Assembly: GCF_023973825.1 (NCBI RefSeq)
Contig: NC_090117.1
Coordinates: 527,501-591,500, forward strand
Length of the DNA: 64,000 nucleotides
Origin: Plasmodium brasilianum
Lineage: Eukaryota; Apicomplexa; Aconoidasida; Haemosporida; Plasmodiidae
Direction: 5' to 3'
The notes beneath the pieces were generated by a model. That model searched no databases, was not told the DNA's origin, and worked only from the letters and a program-made list of their open reading frames with translations. Of this stretch, positions 12,415 to 23,313 are shown piece by piece. Each line of letters starts with the position of its first letter. The stretch's first letter is position 1. A program made the translations under genes and the position numbers.

Positions 12415-14078
12415 ATGATGAAAAATGATATCGACACTCTGCTCAAAGCTGAGGAGGAGAAAGAGCAAGGAAATGCTTTATTTAAAAAGGGTGAATATGA
12501 GGTATTCAAAAAAAATGATTTTGTTATGTATTTTCTTTTATATAGTTTTTACTTATCTGTTCATGTAATATACCTTTATGTATGCATCTTTACTTGTGTA
12601 CACTTGCCTCATTTTTGCATTTTGTAAAAAAATTTTATTTTTATTTATTTTTTTTTTTTTTTTTATAGCTCTCTATTTTTCACTATACGAGGAGCATAAA
12701 CTACTCACCGGAGTCGTCTATCCTGTATACCAACAGATCATTGGCATACTTTAAGTAACACTTAAACATAACGGCATGAACATAGAGATATAAACATTAG
12801 GGTATTGTATGCTGGTGGGAAGGGCAAAGTAAAAACGTGGCAAACATAACAAACGGTCTGTATTTATCTTTTTTTTCCTTTTTCCTTTTTCCTTTTTTCT
12901 TTTTTTTATCAAAGAATAGGTCGTTATGATAAGAGCTTAGAAGATGCACTGAAGGCAAGAAAATTGGATGAAGACAACCTGAAGAGTTACTACAGGATAT
13001 GTGAAGCATATAACGCCTTGAACGATGTGGATAATTACAAGAAGTATTTGCATATGTATAATGAGAAAAGGATTATGAAGGGGATGAACGCCAAAAGAAT
13101 AGACACAAACGCAGAAGCAAAGGCACATGCGCAGGATAACATGCAGCAAACACACAACAGCAAGAAACATTACCGTATGTACGTTGAACAAAGCAATCTA
13201 CCCGATATAACAAGTGCAAAAAAGGAGGTAGATACAAATTCTAACAAAACAAAAGAGAAAGATATCAAGGTAAGCAAGGAACTGATGGACCTGTGCTCTA
13301 AAAATGAAAAAGAAAAATTCTTGTTTTTTAATAATAACAATGAAATAAAAGAGAAGGAAAAAAATATATTATTTGAAAAAGAGAAATATAAAAACAATTT
13401 CTTAATTGAAGAAGTATATGATTTTAAAGAGAAGGAGCAAAATTACAATGTTCTGAACAATCAGATGAAGAACAACAAAAAGGATATGACTCAAGATAAA
13501 TTTCGTGTACATTATAATGATATATGTAATGATATAAAACTTTTTTTTATTCATTTTAAAGATTTATTTATGTCCAATAGTTTTTATCTACCTGTCTTTA
13601 TTCAAAAGGAGCTCAAAAAAACTAAAATTAATTTTACTAACTCCAGCATGAGTTTTTTAAAATATAGAGCAGATACTCTCTTTTCCGAAAAGAAGTTCTA
13701 CTCAGCTGTGGAGTTGTACAACGAGATAGCCAGACGATGCGAAAGGTAAAAAGGAAAATAACAACGCGAAAAAAAGAGAAAACGAGAAAGCAAGAGAGAG
13801 AGAGAGAGAGGGAGAGAAAAAAAAAAAAAAACATGCAAAACAAAACAAATTATTCCGCATGACTCAAGAACCGCTAGTGGTTTCCCACTGATAGCAGCCT
13901 CATGTACTTTAAATAAAACGTATAAAACGTCCTCATATAAATAAATGGACACCTATGGATATGCATGTTGCTGCAACTTCATGTTCACATAGATGCACTT
14001 TTCCCCGTGTAAAACTATTATATGCCCCATGCTTCAATATATTCGATATACCAACCCCCCCCCGATAGCACTTTACAC

Positions 14079-14109
<31 letters not shown>

Positions 14110-15052
14110 TATACAGACTTACTCATATGTACATCATTGTACACATACACTTATGTACATGCATATATATACCTACGCATATGTGCATGTATAAACATGT
14201 GCATATTTTCGCATGTGCTTCTCTTTTGTAGTGAGAAAAATGTTTATTACTGCACCGTCCTAAGCAACAGAAGCGCGTGCTTCATCGAAATGAAAAAAGT
14301 CGTAAGTGCACTCTGTGATATAAGCAGATCGCTATATTTGCTTTATGACTTTTTTGAAAAACATAAAGAAAACATAAATAACATAAAAAAAGAATTATCA
14401 TCATTTGAAGAAGGGGAAATAGAGGCACTGTTTTGCTCAACAGATATAGATGCTTATAAAGACTCCAAGAACATTTATTTGCAGGCACATAAATTATTAA
14501 TTAAGCTATTATATAGATATATAAAGTTCGTTCACCTACACAGAAAAAGATTTAGACTTCCATCCCTATCCCAAGTAAGCATAAAGGTGCGAAGGAACCG
14601 CGCCTCATTCGGTTGTGTATACAGTCACACGAACATGCATGAATTAGAACATGCGTAAATGAGAACACGTATGAATGAGAACACGTATGAATGAGAACAC
14701 GTATGAATGAGAACACGTATGAATGAGAACACGTATGAATGAGAACACGTATGAATGAGAACACGTATGAATGAGAACACGTATGAATGAGAACACGTAT
14801 GAATGAGAACACGTATGAATGAGAACACGTATGAATGAGAACACGTATGAATGAGAACATGTATGAATGAGAACATGTATAAATATACATACGTACATAT
14901 TCTAACTTGCGCGAATATATGAACACATGAACACACATCCACTCAATTCTAACTCTATGTAGATAGATGCACTGATCAAAATGAAAGGAGCGTGTTACAT
15001 AGACCTTAGGGAGCTAGAACGGTTGAAGAATTCTTTTTATTCAAAACTATAA
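12415..15052 (+). CDS. Tetratricopeptide repeat protein (5 exons)
   Basis: Exons 12415-12501, 12669-12754, 12915-13745, 14232-14574 and 14963-15052 join in consistent phase, giving about 478 aa. The N-terminal part is a classical TPR block: EQGNALFKKGEYELSIFHYT, then LYTNRSLAYFK and IGRYDKSLEDALKARKLD. A charged linker follows. A second TPR-like pair comes next (LFSEKKFYSAVELYNE, then NRSACFIEMKK), and a helical tail ends the protein. The double TPR-block layout recalls TTC12/SPAG1-type adaptor proteins used in dynein assembly, but this is only a guess. Its role is presumably binding of a partner or chaperone. The last intron carries a 16-bp minisatellite. The stop codon overlaps that of the convergent PK7 gene. 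Confidence 0.85.
14655..14882. repeat. Intronic 16-bp minisatellite (gaacacgtatgaatga)
   Basis: About 14 tandem copies lie in the last intron (14575-14962) of the TPR gene. All three minus-strand frames are open across it because the unit has no stop in any phase. Those frames are repeat artefacts. Confidence 0.95.
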
Positions 15053-15199
15053 TTTATTCTTCTTTTTATAAACTTCCTTTGCATACACTTCAAGGCACTT
15101 GTAGTCCGTGTTGCGTAGCCAGCTGTGTTTCTAGAAAGGGTAAATTGAATACGATCGCATGAATACACACAAATGTATACACACGTATACATACGTATA

Positions 15200-15250
<51 letters not shown>

Positions 15251-17328
15251 GAGAACACATGTAGTAAACACGTTCACATTACACATGATACATATCCCCA
15301 TTTGCTATTTCGATTGTTGCGTCGACTGCTTCCTCGAGTGCTCACTTGTTAATTACTTTGCACGTCTTACCAGAGCCTCTTCATCGTTGAATCTTTCGTT
15401 CGGATCTTTTTTTAAAAATTTTTTTAAAAAGTTTATATCGTCATTCGATAAATAGTCCATGCAACGATTTGACTTATTTTTTGTAATTTCAGTTAGGAAG
15501 TAATTCCTCTGAACATGGTATTTTATTTCACCTTTTCCTATATCGTGGAATAGCTCGTTTAGCGAATTGTTATGAGTATATGGAAGGACACGATAAAATA
15601 AAGCAAATATACAAATGCCCAGGCTCCATATATCCGTCTTCTCACCGGAGTAACTAGTCAGGCTTGTAAAAAATTCTGGTGGCATGAATTCGTACGTTCC
15701 CTTAAAAAAAAAAAAAAAAAAAAAAAAAGTATTACACCAGTATTGGCATATTACACCAGTATTGGCATATTACACCAGTATTGGCATATTACACCAGTAT
15801 TGGCATATTACACCAGTATGGGCGTATTACACCAGTATTGGCATATTACACCGTATTACAGCACATTATAATGCACCTCATTGTTCTTAACTGAACCGCT
15901 TCATATAAGACCCATTTATTATAATAGAAGACGCAAAAAAAAAAATAAAAAATAAAATAATATAAATTTGGTAAAAGCTATTCTGCATGTCCCAGTATCA
16001 CTCATATATAAATACTTAAAATTTACAAGATTATATCTGTGCATTCTTTTACCTTAGTGCCTTTGATCATGTTATTAGTCATATATTCCGATTCCCCGAA
16101 ATCCTCCAATTTAACTAAACCATTTTTACTCATTAATATATTTGATGGCTTAACATCCCTATGACATATATTTTTTTGTTTATGTATGTAAAAGAATGAT
16201 TTTAATATACTTTTTACGATGCATTTTATAACAGATAAAGGAATAAAACTTGACTCATTTTTATCTAAAACAAAAAAAAATTGTTCATATTTTAATATGC
16301 TCTCATTTTCCATATATTTATTTACAATATATACTTCGTCATAATTCGTTAATATTTCATCGCATGTTAAACAATATTCATTTTTTATGTCCATTAAAAT
16401 TTGCAGTTCCTTTTTTAAGTCATCGTATTTTGATTTTATAACGATCTTATTATTACTCTTGCTAAATTCAAACTCCCTTTTGTTTTCTAAACATTTTTTA
16501 TCATATTTTTTCAGTGCATATAGCTCCTTATTATCCTTTTCGCAAAGTATTACTTTGCTGAACTTGCCTAAAAGGAGGTGTAAAACGATGGGCAGTACGT
16601 ATAGAAGTACGTATAGCAGTACGTATAGAAGTACGTACAGCAGTACATAGGACAGTACGTATAGCAGTACGTACAGCAGTACGTATAGCAGTACGTATAG
16701 CAGTACGTATAGCAGTACGTATAGCAGTACGTATAGCAGTACGTATAGCAGTACGTATAGCAGTACGTATAGCAGTACGTGTAGTAGTGTTACTTCTTTT
16801 CACATATTAGCGTTTGTTACAAGTAACAATTTAAAGCGTGTGGCTACAGCTTACGCAATATGTGTATATGCTATTATCTTACTAACATTTTTAAGTGCAT
16901 ACGCAAAGTGTTTTGCTCGATGTGCTTTACATGATGCGCCTTACTCGCAGTGCATTGCCATGACAAACATGTACACATCGTTTTCGAGCTCAAATTGGCA
17001 CATAAAGATTTTTCTTTTTTTCTTTTTATCGTACTTTCGATTTTTCCTTTTTTTCTTTTTATCGTACTTTCGATTTTTCCTTTTTTTCTTTTTACCGTAC
17101 TTTCGATTTTTCTTTTTTTCTTTTTATCGTACTTTCGATTTTTCCCTTTTTTTTTTTCTCTATTTCCCTCTTTTTTTTTTTTTTTTTCCTGCCCTTTTCG
17201 CTTTAATATTAAAACCTACCCTCGCTTATCGTTTTCACAATCCTGTAGCAATTTACATATTTTTCCTTTTCCTTTACGTGCTTGTTAAGGTAAACAATAT
17301 TTGAATACCCACGTAGAATTTCCTTCAT
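15047..17328 (-). CDS. PK7: Protein kinase 7 (PK7), orphan Ser/Thr kinase (4 exons)
   Basis: Exons 17328-17220, 16567-16053, 15700-15371 and 15130-15047 join in phase to 345 aa, matching P. falciparum PfPK7 (about 343 aa) along its length. The start MKEILRGYSN, the N-lobe lysine in LYALKKYD (about residue 56), the catalytic loop HRDVKPSNILM, the metal-binding EDFGESEY, the activation segment GTYEFMPPEFF and the helix F motif DIWSLGI are all present. As in PfPK7, the nucleotide loop is degenerate (SEGKFSKV), with only one of the usual glycines. PfPK7 is known as an orphan kinase with some MAPKK-like features in its C-lobe, and its disruption impairs growth and oocyst development. All three introns contain repeats. 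Its 3' end overlaps the TPR gene. Confidence 0.96.
15202..15249. repeat. (AT)n microsatellite in PK7 intron 3
   Basis: A pure AT dinucleotide run of about 48 bases lies in the intron between the last two exons of PK7. Confidence 0.9.
15731..15852. repeat. Intronic 19-bp minisatellite (tattacaccagtattggca)
   Basis: About six copies lie in PK7 intron 2 (15701-16052), next to an A run at 15704-15728. Confidence 0.92.
16590..16790. repeat. Intronic 12-bp minisatellite (agtacgtatagc)
   Basis: About 16 copies lie in PK7 intron 1 (16568-17219). Read on the minus strand it appears as Arg-Thr-Ala-Ile repeats in an open frame, which is not a gene. Confidence 0.93.
17015..17150. repeat. Intronic 33-bp pyrimidine-rich repeat
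   Basis: Four imperfect copies of a 33-bp T-rich unit containing cgtactttcgattttt lie in PK7 intron 1. This is the second array in that intron. On the kinase strand it is purine-rich and lies near the donor site. Confidence 0.85.
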
Positions 17329-17816
17329 GCCTATGTGAAATATACTATTAATTTTTAATACAACTTTAAGCACCGTTGATCGTTTATCACTGAGCGATGA
17401 GCACCGAGCGCATGTGTATGTGCGTAACTTTGCTTACGCGCATGCCGTCGACGCCTAAGTATGAGTATGTAAGGGTATATACGCTTATGTAAGCATATGT
17501 AAGGGTATATACGCTTATGTAAGCCTATGTAAGCCTATGTAAGCCTATGTAATCGTATGTAATCGTATGTAATCGTATGTAATCGTATGTAAGCCTATGT
17601 AAACATATGTAAACATATGTAATCGTATGTAAGCCTATGTAAACATATGTAATCGTATGTAATCGTATGTAAGCGTATGTAATTGTATGCATTCATATAT
17701 ATGTGTATATATGTGCGAGTAAACGCGTGTGGAGTAAATATCCAAAATCAAATTTTTTGACTTGTTGTTGTGGCATTTTCTTCCCATATACGTTTTTCCC
17801 ATTTCTTGTGTGTATT
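17329..17816. promoter_or_regulatory. Divergent intergenic region between PK7 and the bL32-like gene
   Basis: This 488-bp gap separates the start codons of two divergently transcribed genes, so it should hold both promoters. About half of it is a 10-bp minisatellite (17455-17690). No recognised motif was identified. Confidence 0.55.
17455..17692. repeat. 10-bp minisatellite (taagcctatg/taatcgtatg)
   Basis: About 22 tandem 10-bp copies of a few variants lie in the shared 5' region of PK7 and the bL32-like gene. Confidence 0.9.
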
Positions 17817-18092
17817 ATGGCTGTGCCGAAAAAAAGGAGAAGTCTTAGCAAGTGCAGAAAAAGAAGGAATACAATTTTTTTTGATAAATTAGTAGGAAAC
17901 TGGCTAAAAAGGAGAGAATGGTAAGACTTACATTCATATATTTTATTTTATTTTTTTATTTAATTTTTTTTTTTCCTCAAACCGAACGTAGCATATGTAT
18001 GTACATTAACATAGTAGGTGTGTGAGAGCACGTAGAAAGAATAACATTTCATATTTATATATACATGTATAAATATATACAAATGTATGTGG

Positions 18093-18127
<35 letters not shown>

Positions 18128-18952
18128 TGGGCGAAGTTACCTTCGTTTGATTGTTCCCTTTTCCTCTTTTTTTCCTTCCGCCCTTGTTCTTTTTTTTTTT
18201 GTTCTTACAATGAGTGAACATTTCCAAGTACATATACATATAAGGAGCATATTAATTGTGTTGCTTGTGATACCTGTGTGCAATATATTTAATGAGGTAT
18301 ATTTTATGCAAAGGTTACAAGCGTAAAAATTTGTGTGTATAACAGGTGCACAAGGGAACAGCATATATGCGTATACATATCGTAGCTTTTATGACCTGTG
18401 TAATGTTATAAGAGTTCCTTTAAAAGGATGGTTTTACGCTGTTTTGTTTTATTATATTGTGCTGCATTATACTGTGCTATATTATATCGTGCTGCATTAT
18501 ACTGTGCTATATTATATCGTGCTGCATTATACTGTGCTATATTATATCGTGCTGCATTATACTGTGCTATATTATATCGTGCTGCATTATACTGTGCTAT
18601 ATTATATCGTGCTGCATTATACTGTGCTTCATTATATTTATTATTTTTTTTTTTTTCTGCCTTACGCTTTTCCTTAACCCGTTAGGTTTTTCCGGAATTC
18701 GTATCAGAAAGAAATTTTACCTTCTGAGCAGGAGCCGCATATATTTAAATTCCCTGGTTTCTGGCCGAACAAGTAAAAAATTATAATAACATACGTATAG
18801 GCAAAAAAGGAAAAAAAGAAAAAAAAAAAAAGAAAAAAAAAGGGGAAAAAAAAATAGCAATGCTACTGTTTGTACAATTGAATACTTTGTTTTCCCCTTC
18901 TTTCAGATTTGTTCATCAGATATCGTCAAAAATTAAAAAAATTGTCAAGTAG
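17817..18952 (+). CDS. bL32-like organellar ribosomal protein (3 exons)
   Basis: Exons 17817-17920, 18686-18772 and 18907-18952 join in phase (2, then 2) to 78 aa. The first residues, MAVPKKRRSLSKCRKRR, match the conserved N-terminus of bacterial and plastid ribosomal protein bL32 (MAVPKKRTSKS type), a component of the large subunit near the peptidyl-transferase region. The rest diverges and lacks a zinc-binding Cys pair. Such a nuclear gene should serve the apicoplast or mitochondrion, yet no leader precedes MAVPKK in the open frame and no upstream in-frame ATG exists there. Either a 5' exon is missing from this model or targeting is unusual. Intron 1 carries a 30-bp minisatellite. Confidence 0.65.
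18460..18640. repeat. Intronic 30-bp minisatellite
   Basis: Six nearly identical 30-bp copies, each built from gtgctgcattatact and gtgctatattatatc halves, lie in the first intron of the bL32-like gene. All three plus-strand frames are open across it. Confidence 0.94.
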
Positions 18953-19196
18953 GGAAAGAAGACGAAAAATGTTAAGGTGTAATCATGGCATAAACGAACA
19001 TTCCAGACCCCGAATTAAAAAAAAAAAAAAAGAATAAAGAAAATTGGAATATCAAGTTCTTTTTTGATTTACTTTTTAATTTTTAATTTTTACTCTTTAC
19101 TTTTTCCACTTTTCTTCTCTCCTTTTGCTTTCCTTTTTTTTTGCTTCACTTGAATAATATTCTATTAGTCTCTATATAATATCGCTATCTCCAAAC

Positions 19197-19297
19197 ATGA
19201 ACAGTCGCAACATGAACAGACTTGCAAATTTTTTTTATAAAAATCAGAGGAGGTTTTTAGGAAACACAGTCAGGGGACCCTTACCAACAAATGTTAT

Positions 19298-19350
<53 letters not shown>

Positions 19351-19824
19351 AAAAAAATTATTCAGTGTATCGATAACTTAGAAGAATTATATCAAAATTT
19401 CATGCTAGTTACGAAGTACGATGAACAGTCTTTTTTGGGTTGTCACTTTTTTCCTGCATACGTCATGTAAATGTATTCCCGCGTAACAGCTCTTTTTTTT
19501 TTTTTTTTTTTTTTTTTTCTCCGCACCCCCATATAGGTGAGGAAGAACCTCGAATACGCCATGGACTACTTTCACAAAAAAGCGTACACGTATCATGACT
19601 TCAAACAGCAGTGTGAATCTCTACGATTTTTTGTTTACTTTGGTTTAGTTGGTTTGCTATCACTTGATCTTTTAGTAAATCCATTAAAATCGTCCTACTG
19701 GGATCAGTTTTTACCAATGAACATGTTCAGAAAATTATGTCGCTTTTTTTCAAACAAAGAAGATAATATTTTTAGACACAACGGAAGTTCTTCGTACGAG
19801 GAGTATATAAAGCTGATCAGTTAA
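19197..19824 (+). CDS. Small single-TM protein, probably organellar, unknown function
   Basis: The 3' exon 19537-19824 is clear, preceded by a T run and an AG acceptor. It encodes a helical segment (YAMDYFHKKAYTYHDFKQQC) and then one membrane-like stretch (FFVYFGLVGLLSLDLL). The 5' part starts at the ATG at 19197 with an Arg/Asn-rich, transit-peptide-like MNSRNMNRLANFFYKNQRR. It then crosses a 47-base A run at 19302-19348, either as poly-Lys or as a short intron from 19293 to 19364, and continues through CIDNLEELYQNFML. The donor of the second intron is undecided (phase 0 sites at about 19406 and later). I do not recognise the family. The N-terminus suggests a mitochondrial membrane protein. 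Confidence 0.65.
19302..19348. repeat. 47-base A run
   Basis: This is among the longest pure homopolymers in the window and lies in the 5' part of the small single-TM gene. Its length is likely unreliable. Confidence 0.9.
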
Positions 19825-21391
19825 TTTGCAAGTGTTTATAATATTATTTTGCTCTATTTTACTTTTGTATATTATATTTTTATTTCTTATGTTTTTCTTT
19901 ATTTCGTTTTGCTTCATTTCATTTTGGTTTACTTTGTTTTTCCTTATTATATTTTGACTTATTTTATTATATTTTGATTTATTTTATTATATTTTGATTT
20001 ATTTTATTATATTTTGACTTATTTTATTATATTTTGATTTATTTTATTATATTTTGATTTATTTTATTATATTTTGATTTATTTTATTATATTTTGATTT
20101 ATTTTATTATATTTTGATTTATTTTATTATATTTTGATTTATTTTATTATATTTTGATTTATTTTATTATATTTTGATTTATTTTTTTTTTTTTATGAAA
20201 CTATATTGTTAACTTTTAAAAAATTTGGAAAGTCAAATAAGGTAAAAAAATTGTGTACGTTAATGAGTGAAACGGGATATACATAATAGGAGGAGAAATG
20301 AATAAATGAAATGATGCGGTGGAATGAAATAAGTAAAGTAATAGAAAAGACGTGGAGCTAAAAAAAAGTAAAAAGGAAACAAGAACACAAAGAGAGCTTG
20401 TAAAATTGTGGAAATGGAAACTTACCTTTTTTGTGGTCATCATTTTTATACTTACAACATAAACAAACACATATGCATATGTATAAACCTGTACGTACAT
20501 ATATATATATATATATTACACATACATATATATATGCATACATATATGCATACTTATACATACACACTTGTGTGCGATTTTTTTTTTTTTTTTTTCCACG
20601 TTATGATAAACATAACAGATAAAAAGCCATGCATAAAAAAATGTTTAAAACTTACAGAATTTAAAATTTCGATATGCAAAAGGATAAAAAAAAAAAAAAA
20701 AAAAAAAAGGCCTTTAATTATCAGTGCACATATATAACATGTCACAACAGAGTGCAATATAGCATCATATCATGTAATATATCCTTTTTTTCTACACATG
20801 AAAAATTGCAAAAATGATATACCCCCGTAACTGCTTCGTACAGTGTAATACTACTTCATATACTTGAATACTTTTACTTGAGGTTAACTTATTCTAACAT
20901 TCAACTATGTACAGTGTATATATATATATATATATATACATACATATACATACATATACATACACATATACATACATTTACTTATAATTATATGTACATA
21001 TACATACACATATACATACATTTACTTGTAATTATATGTACATACAACATACAAATAAACGTCTGAAAAAGACTGTTTCTTCACTCCGTTACTTGTTGAC
21101 GAGTGTTTAGAATTTATAAATGTTGCACATCGGGTGCAAGTTTTCAAATTAAATATATCCAATCTCGATCTACGTACCTCCAACACGTCCACTCTCCTCC
21201 GGCGTTAACTCTATAATATATCTTTTTTACAACTCAAATTCAATTCAGCTTTGTCCAGAAACCTGACCCAACCTGGAAATCTCTCCTTGTGCAACATATG
21301 CACGCAACAGTCCTACTGTCCCTATATATATATTTATATTTATATAATTATATTTACATATGTACATACATGTATGTACATATATAGTCAC

Positions 21392-21423
<32 letters not shown>

Positions 21424-21424
21424 G
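19825..21424. other. Intergenic region between convergent genes
   Basis: This is the 3' flank of the single-TM gene (+) and of SIS1 (-). It holds a 20-bp minisatellite (19925-20180), A/T runs and tacata-type simple repeats (20910-21050). No exon is supported. Confidence 0.6.
19925..20182. repeat. 20-bp minisatellite (ttattatattttgatttatt)
   Basis: About 12 nearly identical tandem copies lie directly downstream of the single-TM gene. Confidence 0.93.
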
Positions 21425-23313
21425 TTAAAAGGTGTCAGCTAGCGTTTCCCTAATTATTCTTTTCTTTTCGCTAGTTAAACTTTTTGGAAATACAATATCA
21501 AATTCTACAATTAAATCGCCTCTTACACTTGGATTCTTTGAAGAAGGCATACCTTCCTTTGATACAATTTTTCTAGTCTTCGGTGTAACAATATCATCTA
21601 CCCTAACATTTATATCTCTATTGTCTAACGATTTTACAATGAACTGAAATCCTGTTAAAGCTTTATCTAGCGGAACAGGACATTTATAAATTAAATGATT
21701 CGAATCTCTTAAAAATCGATCATGTGTTTTTGTTTTAACATTAAATACAAGATCACCTGGTTGTGACATAGGTGAAACTTGATCTCCTTCACCATAAAAT
21801 GTTATCTTAGTACCATCTTTCCATCCTGCTTTTACATCAATTGTAACGTAGTTATCATCTTCATAGCTCTTTGTACCCATAAATCTTTTTCTTGTTATTT
21901 TTAATTTTTTTTTACATCCATTATATAACTCTTCTAACGTGAGGGATAGCGGCACTTCATACGTTGCGGGTTTGTTGTAGTTGTTCGAGTTTATATCTAT
22001 AATGGGGAGAGGATATTTCATATGAATACATACATGTGGGCCAATGCAAACAGATGCAAGTAATTACTGCCACATATGAACAAATACAACAACGTGCAAT
22101 ATTTATATGCTTTCACTTCTTAACAAACGAAGATGGAAAAACAAAGCTCGGTTGACGCAATACTCAAATTTAACCGTCTTCCTTAACTTTGTCTTACATA
22201 CTACACGGGCACGTACAGCACAACAGCATGTATACGTACATGTACATAAGCATATATACAAATATATGTGTGTGTACGTATATGATTGTGTACGTATATG
22301 ATTGTGTACGTATATGATTGTGTACGTATATGATTGTGTACGTATATGATTGTGTACGTATATGAGTGTGTACGTATATGATTGTGTACGTATATGAGTG
22401 TGTACATATATATGTGTATATGCGTGTATGAACGTATGCTCGCATGCTCGCTCTAACTTGTGGTGGTGTTAGGTCTTGCCTTCCTCGAAGTCATATTGAC
22501 AAAAGTAGTAAAAGGGGAAAAATCTTCATCAAAGGCTGAAGTAAATGAAAAATTACTATCAGAACCAAAAATTCTACTGAACAATTCAGACGGATCAACT
22601 CCGCTATAAACATAAGTATTTCCTCCTGTAGGTATAGAACCCTTTAATCCCTCTTCACCATATGTATCATAAATTTTTCTTTTTTCCTCATCGGATAAAA
22701 CATCATATGCCTCAGCTATATTTTTAAATTTTTCTTCGGCTTCTTTTTTTGATTTCACATCTTTATGTTTATCTGGATGCCACATCATGGCCATCTTTCG
22801 GTACGCTTTCTTTAGGTCATTTGTTGTACAGTCTTTGCTAACTCCCAAAATGGAATAGTAATCCTAGGAGGAAGGAATGGAAACGTCGGCAACGGTGAGC
22901 ATGTGATTGGGTTTTGCATACATTCACGCATGCACAGATATATATATATATATATATATGTGTATGTGTATGTACAGATATATTTGTATATACAAGCCCA
23001 TGTGTACACATACGCTCATTTAACGCATTCATTTTTTGCTAAGCTGCTTCTCATTGCTGCGCCTTAGCGGCATTATGCTCTTTTCGTTCATCCCCTCACT
23101 ACACTATGCAGACTCAAAATATAAGTAGCGTTCCTTTGTAGAAACGAATTTTATATATATTTTTTTTTTTTCCTTCTTTTTTGCTACTCCTCAGTTATGA
23201 GCATACATATCCAGGATATACATGCTTATAAGCGTACATACAAAAACATATATATAAGCACATACTGAAGCACGTACAAAAGAACACTCTTATGACTCGC
23301 TCACCTTTCCCAT
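21425..23313 (-). CDS. SIS1: SIS1-type (type II) Hsp40/DnaJ co-chaperone (3 exons)
   Basis: Exons 23313-23305 (only Met-Gly-Lys), 22863-22458 and 21996-21425 join in phase to 328 aa. Residues 1-70 form a J domain ([24 protein letters not shown]) with the HPD motif at residues 32-34, which stimulates Hsp70 ATPase. A short Gly/Phe/Ser linker follows, then two DnaJ C-terminal substrate-binding subdomains ([55 protein letters not shown]). There is no CxxCxGxG zinc finger, so it is class II. It should act as a cytosolic co-chaperone for client folding. P. falciparum SIS1 sits in the same neighbourhood. Intron 2 carries a 16-bp minisatellite. Confidence 0.95.
22266..22405. repeat. Intronic 16-bp minisatellite (gtgtacgtatatgatt)
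   Basis: About eight copies lie in the second intron of SIS1. Open frames on the minus strand here read Tyr/Thr/Ile/His repeats and are artefacts. Confidence 0.92.

Noticed and set aside
14552..14942. Three overlapping minus-strand frames of 84-128 aa
   Set aside because: All read the same cyclic peptide from a 16-bp minisatellite in the TPR gene's last intron.
16531..16803. Minus-strand frame of Arg-Thr-Ala-Ile repeats
   Set aside because: It is the 12-bp array in PK7 intron 1. It interrupts the kinase and does not belong to it.
18333..18786. Three plus-strand frames rich in Cys, Leu, Tyr and Ile
   Set aside because: They are produced by the 30-bp minisatellite in the bL32-like intron.
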